Positions 32,522 to 39,910 of a DNA stretch of 64,000 nt are shown piece after piece. A program made the translations under genes and the position numbers. The DNA lies in contig CAWAFE010000028.1 in the NCBI GenBank assembly GCA_963781215.1, forward strand, positions 1 to 64,000, read 5' to 3'. Position 1 is the first letter of the stretch; the number at the start of each line of letters is the position of its first letter. Below the pieces are notes generated by a model. It was not told the DNA's origin. It ran no database searches and saw only the letters and a program-made list of their open reading frames with translations. Source of the stretch: AP-15 sp963781215. Lineage in GTDB: Bacteria; Pseudomonadota; Alphaproteobacteria; ATCC43930; CGMCC-115725.

Positions 32522-35104
32522 CTAAATCTTGTCACCCTCAGCCCAGTTCTTTTCCGCGTTGTGCCACGGCTGAGCACAATCCTGTCTTGTATTTGTGCAA
32601 GCACCTAAATCAAGTTGTGTGAAAGTCGCAGAAATCCAAGTTCTCTTGAATATCCTGATCGTACTCTGTTGTCCATTCGGACGAAAAATTGCTTCGAGAG
32701 TGATTCGTACGTGGCCAGGGATCCATGACGGCAGCGGTGGGTATGCGAGACAATCACAACATCCACGAAAGCGCTTCCACGGACGTCGTGTAAACGGCTC
32801 TCCCGGGCTGCATCGCCGTGTGTACCAACTGTTACCCGCGATGTTTACCTCAACGGTACCGATCCCTAACTGCTCCGCGAGCCGGAAGACTGACGGGACA
32901 AACGACACTAGTCCGTCCGGAACCTGAACGGAGCCTTTTGGAAAGGCAATCTGAGCTGCGCTCGGCAAGTACGACGTGGGTTGATGGCCATCGCCCCACA
33001 AATCTAGGTCGATATTAGAAGCTGCCTTTCGTGGGTCAGGAACCAATCGCTCCTTGTACGTTCGCTCCCAGGTTTTCATTCTCTGGGTATAGTTATCTGC
33101 GTTCGCGTTGTAGTCGGCAATCAATGCATCAAATAGAGGTCTATTTCCTTGCTGTTTCCCCGTGGCGTTAGCCGGAGTCAAAGTCATCGCGCGGACAGCG
33201 TTATCGAGCTCTGCCCCGACGCTGTAGATCGCGAAGACGCCATCACCGTGCGATTGTTGCCAGTTTCTCGATATTGTCGCATAGTGGCTAGGCCAATCCG
33301 ATAATAACCGGATATATGCCTCGCTACTGATTTCCCAGTCTCGAGGATTTGCAAGTCGCCCGACCCTGGTCAAGGATTCTACCCCCTTGGATTTTAGCCT
33401 TACGTCGACGAACTGCACTAAATAATTGACGTTATTCTCGAGCGGCAGGCTCGACAGTTCATGCTTGATATCAGCATCATCAAAGCTTCGTTTCGATGCG
33501 CCAGCCTCTAAAGCGTCTTTTGAGGTATCAATTGACCAAAGGCTCAGCCTATTTGTATACGCGGCAAAAAGATCATAGGGCATTTCATCGGGATGATTGG
33601 TTCTGTACGTCAAAATGTCATAGAGCTCAGCTTTGAACTGCCTCCGAGACGCGGCGTCTAGATACGAATAGAGCGTTTGCTCTAAACGGTTTAACATGGC
33701 TTCCGTTCTCAGCAAACCGGACCGTACATCATCGACTTTTGAGTCCAACTGCCGCACATCGCCCACAATCTGGTACAAGCCGAGATTCAAAGCTGTATAT
33801 ATCCGGTTGAGCTGTAGATCGACGCGATTGAAACGGTCGTTCATCTGCTTGCTTAAATCTACGATCTGCTGCCGTATCGCCTTGAGCTCATCGAGCATAA
33901 CCTGATGTATGGTGGGCCCTGACTGGCCGAAGAGTGAAACGATGTTCATGGCAGCGCCCACGAGATTTCCTGTCAAGACGACAGAGCCAAGAGTTTGCCC
34001 AGCGTCTCCTAAGGATGCCGCCGATTTCTGGAACTCACTCACCGATTTGTACACTTGGATCGCTGCACCGCCGGCTACAGAGATCGTCCGAGCGGCATCA
34101 TTATTCCCTGAAAGTTTCGCAAACGTGGAGAGCAAATAAACGCCTGACTCCGCGGCTTGAAGTGTCAATTGGTCAAGTTGGCGCTGCCTGTCAGCGGCTG
34201 CCTGAAGAGCGGCTCGGCTCTCTTGGTCGGTAACGTACTTCGCAAAAACGGCTTGTTGCTGATCGATTTTCTTCAATAGCGTAAGATCAGCCTGAAACCC
34301 ACTCTGCATTCTGGCGGATTGCCGATGTGCCGCGGCAAGTAAATCGTTTAACGAGGTCCTCATACTGCCATCCGCGTCCATCATTTGAGTTATGGACTGG
34401 ATGTTTTGATTAGCGGAGAAATCTGGGTTGTTCGCTAGGATTGAGGAAGCGGAGTCCGTGGTTGTTGCATGCAGGTACGTTCCGAAGAACGTGTCAACGA
34501 CCTGTGCGGCTTGGGGGTTAACCCGCGCAAGTTGGTAAAGCGAACCCCATGTATCTGCTTGATATGCCTGAGCCCCGGAGTACGAATTGAACAGTTCTGC
34601 CTGCGCGACGATCTGGGCTTCTGGGCCAAGAGTGGCATTGGTGTAGCGGTTGGCCCATGACACCGCCTCTTTTGCAACAGTCGTATAGGGACCGGCTCCC
34701 GGTATTGAACCGATGACGGTGAACATCGAGTTCAGAGCGTCGAATTCGGTTGGCGCGAACTGATAGTTCGACGCCGATTGGGCCAACCTTTGTTGAGCGG
34801 AATATGTAGCTTGTGCTGCGTTCAGGACTCCTAGAACGTCTGAAGCTGGCGCGTAAGGATTTACGACGAACGCATTCAGAACGTAACCGGCTAACGCCGC
34901 TTGCTCGAATTTCCCGGTGCGGTTGACTTTGTCAATTGCGTTTGCGGTCCAGATGCTCCCCGTCGTGTCCGACGAGGTAATAACGATTGGTGTGTTACCA
35001 TCAGCGCCTGCGGTAATTGTCGACAGCACACACAAAAGGAGGGTTATCCGGAAAGTTCTAAAGACCTGACCAAAGCGGCTGGTTGAATGATCTTTTCGGG
35101 TCAT
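32522..35104 (-). CDS. Large secreted helical/coiled-coil protein, unknown family
   Basis: An 860-residue protein I do not recognise. The N-terminus (TFRITLLLCVLSTITAGADG) is a clear Sec signal peptide. The mature part is Ala/Gln/Ser-rich and helical to about residue 370. Then comes a hydrophobic, Gly-rich stretch (about 372-395, LGSVVLTGNLVGAAMNIVSL), directly followed by a long coiled coil (about 398-485, LKAIRQQIVDLSKQMNDRFN, LGLYQIVGDVRQLDSKVDDV). The last 150 residues look beta-rich with several Cys (RCSPGEPF, GCCDCLAY, ACTNTRQDCAQ). A hydrophobic segment beside a long coiled coil recalls alpha-helical pore-forming toxins, but that is only a structural analogy. ATG 35104 has AGGAGGG nine bases upstream. 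GC content is far below the surroundings, pointing to transfer. Confidence 0.7.
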   Translation of the reverse strand: MTRKDHSTSRFGQVFRTFRITLLLCVLSTITAGADGNTPIVITSSDTTGSIWTANAIDKVNRTGKFEQAALAGYVLNAFVVNPYAPASDVLGVLNAAQATYSAQQRLAQSASNYQFAPTEFDALNSMFTVIGSIPGAGPYTTVAKEAVSWANRYTNATLGPEAQIVAQAELFNSYSGAQAYQADTWGSLYQLARVNPQAAQVVDTFFGTYLHATTTDSASSILANNPDFSANQNIQSITQMMDADGSMRTSLNDLLAAAHRQSARMQSGFQADLTLLKKIDQQQAVFAKYVTDQESRAALQAAADRQRQLDQLTLQAAESGVYLLSTFAKLSGNNDAARTISVAGGAAIQVYKSVSEFQKSAASLGDAGQTLGSVVLTGNLVGAAMNIVSLFGQSGPTIHQVMLDELKAIRQQIVDLSKQMNDRFNRVDLQLNRIYTALNLGLYQIVGDVRQLDSKVDDVRSGLLRTEAMLNRLEQTLYSYLDAASRRQFKAELYDILTYRTNHPDEMPYDLFAAYTNRLSLWSIDTSKDALEAGASKRSFDDADIKHELSSLPLENNVNYLVQFVDVRLKSKGVESLTRVGRLANPRDWEISSEAYIRLLSDWPSHYATISRNWQQSHGDGVFAIYSVGAELDNAVRAMTLTPANATGKQQGNRPLFDALIADYNANADNYTQRMKTWERTYKERLVPDPRKAASNIDLDLWGDGHQPTSYLPSAAQIAFPKGSVQVPDGLVSFVPSVFRLAEQLGIGTVEVNIAGNSWYTRRCSPGEPFTRRPWKRFRGCCDCLAYPPLPSWIPGHVRITLEAIFRPNGQQSTIRIFKRTWISATFTQLDLGACTNTRQDCAQPWHNAEKNWAEGDKI

Positions 35105-35220
35105 TTGGCCTGCCCTCCTAACCGGGTTCTCCAGAGGGACGGCACTGTCGAGCCCCAATAACAACCATGCTCGCACATTGCGGCCGTCCTAGCTAGCAAG
35201 CCGGAAATAAAGTGGATGAT

Positions 35221-35580
35221 GGCGAACCTTGTAACCTTGTATGAGGGCCCCAGGCGTGTCGGCGATGCCGCTGGAAGCCACCGTCGCGTTCGGTGGCCCC
35301 GCCGGTAATCGCCCCTGCCGGTGCCCCGGCACCTCACCTCGACGAGCATCCCGAGTCGGCGCGTCCCCCGTTGTCCGAGCGGGTGTTGCTGAACGACCGG
35401 TATCCACCCTCCTGCGCCAATCCAGATGGCACCGCTGAAGGTCCGGGGCCTGAAGAGCGGTTCCCGCCGCAAAGGCTAAATGCCCGCTTAGGGCATCAAG
35501 AGCGGTTCCCGCCGCCAAGGCTGAGCGGCGGTTGTGGGTTCCAAAGCGGTCCGCTGCTGCCGACAATTAGGCCGTGCAAA
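35221..35580. other. High-GC region with 45-bp-spaced direct repeat, no gene
   Basis: No gene recognised. A 26-base unit, AAGAGCGGTTCCCGCCGC followed by A/C and AAGGCT, occurs at 35453-35478 and 35498-35523. On the minus strand an Ala-rich frame covers this area but shows no domain. It forms the right shoulder of the low-GC island. Confidence 0.4.
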
Positions 35581-35601
35581 CTTTTGGGTCAGGCTCTCAG
35601 C
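35581..35601 (-). repeat. Right inverted repeat of the 31.7-35.6 kb segment
   Basis: CTTTTGGGTCAGGCTCTCAG plus C, matching the reverse complement of 31691-31711 at 17 of 21 positions. It lies 12 bases before the end of the truncated ATP-grasp gene. Confidence 0.5.
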
Positions 35602-35612
35602 CACGTGCAGTG

Positions 35613-36493
35613 CTATGTGCCGCGAAACACGACGAGGGCGTCTACCGCCTTCACTCCCTGACCTGACGGCAGCACCATCAGCGGATTGATGTCCAACTCT
35701 GCCAAGTGTCCTTCAAGGTGCATGGCGAGGTGCGACACGCGCACCAGGGTATCCGCGAGCGCCTCGAGGTCCGCCGCCGGCCGTCCGCGAAAGCCCTGGA
35801 GCAACCGGGCTCCTTTGACCTCGGCGATCATCGCCTGTGCTTCCGAGCGCGTGATCGGGCAGCGTCGCAGGGCCACATCGTTGTAGACCTCGACCATCAC
35901 GCCGCCACTGCCGAACAGCAGCACCGGGCCCAATTGCGGGTCGCAATTGACGCCAATGATGACTTCGACACCTTCTCCGACCATCTCCTGCACCGACACG
36001 CCGATGATCCGAGCCTGTGGCGCTATCGCATTTGCCGCATCTGCTCCCTCCCTCTTGATGGAGGAGGGCAGGGGAGGGGGTGAATTCGCCGCCCGCGCCC
36101 GAATGGATTGCCACCGGCACGATCACCCCCTCCCAACCCTCCCCCATCGAGGGGGAGGGTACTTAAATGGGCCTTGGCACTGGCCAAGATCTCGGCGTAG
36201 GCGGTTCGCACTTGTGCCGCATCACGCAAGTTCAGCCGAACGACCCCGGCCTCTGTCTTGTGCGGGATATCCGGCGAATCGACCTTGAGAGCCACCGGAA
36301 ACCCGAGCTGCTCTGCGGCCGCGACGGCGGCCTCGGCAGAATTTGCCCGGTGCTCGCGCGCACTCGCCACGCCCCAGGCTGCCAACAGCTCTTTGCTCTC
36401 GGACTCCGAGAGTGTCGGACGCCCCAAGCCGAGAGCCTGGGCGATGGCCGCATCCTGGCACCGGCGGTCCCTGCCGTATGTGAGCCAATTCAC
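35613..36493 (-). pseudogene. ADP-forming acyl-CoA synthetase, ATP-grasp half, interrupted
   Basis: Matches the C-terminal ATP-grasp portion of acetate-CoA ligase (ADP-forming)-like proteins. Upstream part: DRRCQDAAIAQALGL, SESESKELLAAWGVASAREH, LGFPVALKVDSPDIPHKTEA then GVVRLNLRD, the ATP-grasp fold with the Lys and HKTEAGGV-like motif. Downstream part: VSVQEMVGEGVEVIIGVNCD, PVLLFGSGGVMVEVYNDVAL, ELDINPLMVLPSG. Between them lies a palindromic element of about 119 bp that breaks the frame inside the sequence ILASAKAH|ANAIAPQARIIGVSV. The N-terminal CoA-binding and ligase domains, normally about 450 residues, are missing upstream of 36493. The gene is therefore both truncated and interrupted. 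Confidence 0.75.
36044..36162. repeat. Palindromic element inserted in a coding sequence
   Basis: Two arms of about 40 bases (36044-36084 and 36123-36162) form an imperfect inverted repeat around a 38-base centre. Each arm is itself near-palindromic, of the form CCCTCCCCCTCGATGGGGGA then GGGTTGGGAGGGGGTGA. GC-rich palindromes like this are scattered in intergenic regions of many alphaproteobacteria. Here one lies within the ATP-grasp gene, which reads through cleanly if it is removed. Confidence 0.8.
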
Positions 36494-36536
36494 CGGAAGA
36501 AGAATTTATCGGGCGTCCGGGGCTTGTTGGCTCTCG

Positions 36537-37676
36537 TCAGCCGAGGCCGTAGAGATGGGCGGCGTTGTCGTGGGTGAGCGCCTGGCGCATTTCGGGGGAG
36601 AGTTGGCTCATCTGGCGCTCGATCGCGGCGCGCGAGTTGGGCCAAACGCTGTCGGGGTGCGGGTAGTCGGAGGCCCACAGGAGGTGGCCCGGCCCAAAGA
36701 ACGGGATCAGCGACATCGCCGCGTAGTCTTCCTGGAAGGTCGCCCAGATCTGGCGCTTGAAGAGTTCGCTGGGCTTGGTTTCGAGCGCGATGCCGCCCTT
36801 GTCGGCCCAGAAATCCTTGGCTTCCCAGAGCCGCCAGTGGCGGTAGTCGAGCTCCTGCACGAGCCAGGGGAGCCAGCCGGTGCCGGCCTCGGCCATCACC
36901 ATCTTGAGCTTTGGATGGCGCTCCAGGATGCCCCAGGCGAAGAGGTCGACAAAGGGCTCGAGGAAATTCGCCATGAAGAATTTGGTGTTCTCGAAGACGC
37001 TCGCGGTCTTGCCGGCGACCCGGTCGCCGGGCTTGCCGACAAAGACGGTGATGTGCCAGGAGAGGATGATCCCGGTCTCCTCGAGTGCCGTCCACAGCTT
37101 CTCCCAGGCCGGGTCGTCGAGCTTGGGCGTGATGTTGGCGATCATCAGGGTGACCTGGCGCACGCCGCCCTTCCGGGCGAGGCGCAGCAACTCCTCGGTC
37201 GCCGCGTCCGGGGTCTCGGGCAGCATCGGCACGCCGATCAGCCGGTCGGGAGCGGCCGCGCAAAACTCCATCAGCCAGTCGTTGTAGACGCGGTAGCAGG
37301 CGACGCGCAGCACCGGGTCGTCGGTCGAGATCTGAAAGATCGGGCCGAAGATGATTTGGGTCTCGACGCCGTCGCGGTCCATGTCGGCGAGGCGCAATTC
37401 GGCGACCGCCGGCCGGCGCGCGCTCTGGTCGACGATGCCGCCGCGGTCGAAGGCGTTGTAGAGCGGCTTTGGCCGCGCCAGTTGCTCCAGGCCCTGCTGC
37501 TTGCCGGACCAGCTGCCCCAGACCTTGCCGTCGCAGATCCACACCGCCAGGCCGTCGCGCTCCTCGATATGCGGGGCGCGGTCGCGCAACGCCGCCGGCA
37601 GCCGCGTCGTCCACAGATCGGCCGGCAACTGGCCCAGATCCATATGGTCGTCGCAGGAGATCAGCTTGTCGGCCAT
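36537..37676 (-). CDS. Amidohydrolase-2 family metal-dependent hydrolase
   Basis: A 379-residue TIM-barrel hydrolase of the PF04909 type (related to ACMSD and aromatic decarboxylases). It starts MADKLISCDDHMDLGQLPAD, with the metal-site Asp-x-His variant, and includes QIIFGPIFQISTDDPVLRVA, CYRVYNDWLMEFCAAAPDRL, KLKMVMAEAGTGWLPWLVQE and the metal-site HLLWASDYPHPDSVWPNS near the C-terminus. The end, LTHDNAAHLYGLG, is typical. A GGAGGAAAG ribosome site precedes ATG 37676. A 3-hydroxyisobutyrate-dehydrogenase-like gene and a second amidohydrolase follow in the same direction upstream, suggesting a catabolic operon. It may be a hydrolase or decarboxylase; the substrate is not known. Confidence 0.85.
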   Translation of the reverse strand: MADKLISCDDHMDLGQLPADLWTTRLPAALRDRAPHIEERDGLAVWICDGKVWGSWSGKQQGLEQLARPKPLYNAFDRGGIVDQSARRPAVAELRLADMDRDGVETQIIFGPIFQISTDDPVLRVACYRVYNDWLMEFCAAAPDRLIGVPMLPETPDAATEELLRLARKGGVRQVTLMIANITPKLDDPAWEKLWTALEETGIILSWHITVFVGKPGDRVAGKTASVFENTKFFMANFLEPFVDLFAWGILERHPKLKMVMAEAGTGWLPWLVQELDYRHWRLWEAKDFWADKGGIALETKPSELFKRQIWATFQEDYAAMSLIPFFGPGHLLWASDYPHPDSVWPNSRAAIERQMSQLSPEMRQALTHDNAAHLYGLG

Positions 37677-37738
37677 TTCTTTCCTCCGATCCGCATTGCT
37701 GTTGCGATACTGATGGCGGCGGGCGGCGAGCGCAAGCC

Positions 37739-38638
37739 TCAGCCGGGCGGCAGGCGGACCTGAACCTTGGCGCGCTCCTCCTGCAAGGTCAGGAAGATCG
37801 AGGCGTCGCGCTCGGCCCAGCCGCGCCGCACCGCCTCGATCATTTCCGCCTCGCAGAGCGCGGCAAGGCGCATCGGCGTGTCGGTGGCGCGCGCCAGATC
37901 GAGCGCCAGCCCCAGATCCTTGCGCGCCAGCGCCAGCGAGAAGCGGGGGTCGAAATCGCCGCGCAGCCAGGTCGCCGGGAGCCGCACCTTGAGGCTCATC
38001 ATGTTGCCGAGGGCCGCCTCGTTGAACACCTCGACGATCTTGGCGGCGTCGATCCCGGCCTTGACCCCGGCGGTCCAGCATTCGGCCATGACGAGGTCGA
38101 GGGTGAAGCTCGCACTGTTGTGCATGATCTTGGCGACCGACCCGGTGCCGATCCCGCCGGTATGGATCACGCGCCTGGCGATCGCGTCGAGCAGCGGCCG
38201 CGCGCGCTCGAAGACCGCCGGCTCGCCGCCCGCCATCACCAAGAGGTCGCGGGTGCGGGCGCCCTCCATGCCGCCGCTCACGGGCGCATCGAGCATCGCC
38301 ACACCCCTCTCGGCGAGCATCGCATGCACCCGCCGCACCAGCTCGGGCGCGTTGGTCGTATGGTCGAGGTAGAGCGCGCCGGGCTTCGATGGGCTGACGA
38401 TGCCGTCCGGCCCGAGGCAGACTTGCTCCATCTCCGGCGGCCCCGGCAGGCAGGTGGCGACGACCTCGCACTCGGCGGCCAAGGCGGCGGGCGTCTCGGA
38501 CCACGCCGCACCCGCCGCGACAAGCGCATCCGCCGCCTCGCGCCTGATGTCGTGGACGACGAGCGTGTGGCCGGAAGCGAGCAATTGGCCGGCGATCGGC
38601 GCGCCGATATTGCCGGTGCCGATGAAACCGATTTTCAT
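37739..38638 (-). CDS. NAD(P)-dependent oxidoreductase, 3-hydroxyisobutyrate dehydrogenase family
   Basis: A 299-residue beta-hydroxyacid dehydrogenase. It begins MKIGFIGTGNIGAPIAGQLL (Rossmann motif with G-x-G-x-x-G), has DAPVSGGMEGARTRDLLVMA (substrate-binding Ser-Gly-Gly), and GTGSVAKIMHNSASFTLDLV with the catalytic Lys. The C-terminal helical domain (FDPRFSLALARKDLGLALDL) is complete. Family members oxidise 3-hydroxy acids such as 3-hydroxyisobutyrate or tartronate semialdehyde partners. It sits 6 bases upstream of the stop of one amidohydrolase and about 60 bases from the start of the other, so the three genes are probably one transcript. Confidence 0.9.
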   Translation of the reverse strand: MKIGFIGTGNIGAPIAGQLLASGHTLVVHDIRREAADALVAAGAAWSETPAALAAECEVVATCLPGPPEMEQVCLGPDGIVSPSKPGALYLDHTTNAPELVRRVHAMLAERGVAMLDAPVSGGMEGARTRDLLVMAGGEPAVFERARPLLDAIARRVIHTGGIGTGSVAKIMHNSASFTLDLVMAECWTAGVKAGIDAAKIVEVFNEAALGNMMSLKVRLPATWLRGDFDPRFSLALARKDLGLALDLARATDTPMRLAALCEAEMIEAVRRGWAERDASIFLTLQEERAKVQVRLPPG

Positions 38639-38644
38639 CTCGGG

Positions 38645-39766
38645 CTACAGCGCGTAGAGGCGCAGCGCGTTGTCCCACAGGATCTTCTTCTTGCTGCGGT
38701 CGCTGAGCTTTAGGGAAAGGAACAAATCCATCGCGTTGGGATATTTCGAATCGCCGTGCGGGTAGTCGGTCGTGGTCACGAGGCAGTCGTCGCCGAACGC
38801 CTCGACGACGTGGGTGACGAAGCTCTCGTCGCACTCGACCGCACAGAACCCCTGGCGGCGGAAATATTCGGACGGCGGCATCGACAGATGCGTCATCTCG
38901 CCATAGGGCTCGCGCCATTCGTAATGCTCGTCCATGCGATGCAGCCAGAACGGCAGCCAGCCGCATTGCCCTTCGAGAAAGGCGAAGCGCAGCCGCGGGA
39001 ACCGCTCCATGACCCCGCCCATGATGACGTCCATCGCGGCCAGCATCTGCTCCATCGAATGGGTCGAGATGTGCACCATGCCCATGGTCTTGAAGCGGTC
39101 GGTGCCGGCGGCCTTCATCCGCGAGCCGGTGGTCTCGTGAAAGCCGACCGGGACGTCGAGCTCCTGGCATACGGCCCACAGCGGATCGTAACAGGGGTCG
39201 TGCCAGGGCCGGTCGTTGTAGAGGTTCGGCCGCAGGAACGCGGCCTTCATGCCGAGCCCGGTCACGGCGCGGCGGGTCTCGGCGACCGCGCTCTCGACGT
39301 CATGGGCCGAGATCGCAGCGGCGCCGAACATCCGCTTGGGATCGGCGGCGGCGATGTAATCGTGCAGCCAGTCGTTGTAGGCCCGGCAGGCGGCGGCGGC
39401 AAAGCGCGGGTCCATCCGGGTGAAGGCGGTCACATACATCGCCGATGTCGGATAGAGGATCGCCAGGTCGAGCCCTTCCTTGTCCATCGCCCGGACCTGG
39501 GATTCGGGGTCGAAGTTGCGCGCGATTTCCTCGGCGTACCGGTCGGCGAGGGCCTTCTCCTCGGCGTCGCTCAGGGCCGGCCAGTCGCCGCCCGGCATCG
39601 CCGCCATGACCTCGCCCTCGACCAGGGTGCGGATGTCCCACCGCCGCTCGTCGAGCCGGCGCGGTGCGCGCGCCCGGAACTCGGGATCGATGTAGCGCTG
39701 CCACAGATCGGTGGGCTCCATCACGTGCATCTCGGCATCGATCAGCTTGAAGCCATTCTTGGCCAT
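38645..39766 (-). CDS. Amidohydrolase-2 family metal-dependent hydrolase
   Basis: A 373-residue PF04909 hydrolase, paralogous to the one at 36537. It begins KNGFKLIDAEMHVMEPTDLW (metal-site region with Asp-x-x-x-His), and has LDLAILYPTSAMYVTAFTRM, KAAFLRPNLYNDRPWHDPCY, VGFHETTGSR, RLRFAFLEGQCGWLPFWLHR, and LVTTTDYPHGDSKYPNAMDL with the final metal-site Asp, then WDNALRLYAL. It reads as the first gene of the three-gene group. ATG 39766 has GGAGGGGG 8 bases upstream. Its likely role is hydrolysis or decarboxylation in breakdown of an aromatic or cyclic compound, by family analogy only. Confidence 0.87.
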   Translation of the reverse strand: MAKNGFKLIDAEMHVMEPTDLWQRYIDPEFRARAPRRLDERRWDIRTLVEGEVMAAMPGGDWPALSDAEEKALADRYAEEIARNFDPESQVRAMDKEGLDLAILYPTSAMYVTAFTRMDPRFAAAACRAYNDWLHDYIAAADPKRMFGAAAISAHDVESAVAETRRAVTGLGMKAAFLRPNLYNDRPWHDPCYDPLWAVCQELDVPVGFHETTGSRMKAAGTDRFKTMGMVHISTHSMEQMLAAMDVIMGGVMERFPRLRFAFLEGQCGWLPFWLHRMDEHYEWREPYGEMTHLSMPPSEYFRRQGFCAVECDESFVTHVVEAFGDDCLVTTTDYPHGDSKYPNAMDLFLSLKLSDRSKKKILWDNALRLYAL

Positions 39767-39910
39767 TGCGGTGCCCCCTCCGGACAGAACGCCCGCGCGC
39801 ATTCTAATCGAAGCCGGCGCCTCGGGCGATGCCGCGATCGGGCATCGTCCCGTAGTTGCCCTCGTCGCCCATCCGGGGTTGAATGAAGTGGAACGGGATT
39901 GGCGAGCGCC

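Larger units (their letters stand above)
31985..35220 (-). mobile_element. Low-GC island, probably acquired horizontally
   Basis: Base composition changes abruptly: sampled lines inside have about half G+C (for example 33601-33660 has 30 of 60), while lines elsewhere in the window exceed 75 percent. Codons such as TTA, ATA and AGA become common. The segment holds essentially one long minus-strand frame. It is set within a pair of imperfect inverted repeats at 31691 and 35581, between a truncated thiolase end and a truncated ATP-grasp gene. I see no transposase or integrase inside. Confidence 0.6.

Noticed and set aside
6103..32524. Amber (TAG) recoding, for example pyrrolysine or suppressor tRNA, to explain the two in-frame TAGs
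   Set aside because: TAG is used as an ordinary stop by several intact genes here (ends at 1727, 12724, 26524 and 43576), and no pyl genes are visible.
35189..35566. 125-codon minus-strand frame next to the low-GC island
   Set aside because: Ala/Gly/Arg-rich, contains the 45-bp-spaced repeat, no domain and no ribosome site; treated as non-coding.
36258..37763. 501-codon plus-strand open frame
   Set aside because: Antisense to the amidohydrolase gene; no recognisable domain, strong shadow pattern.
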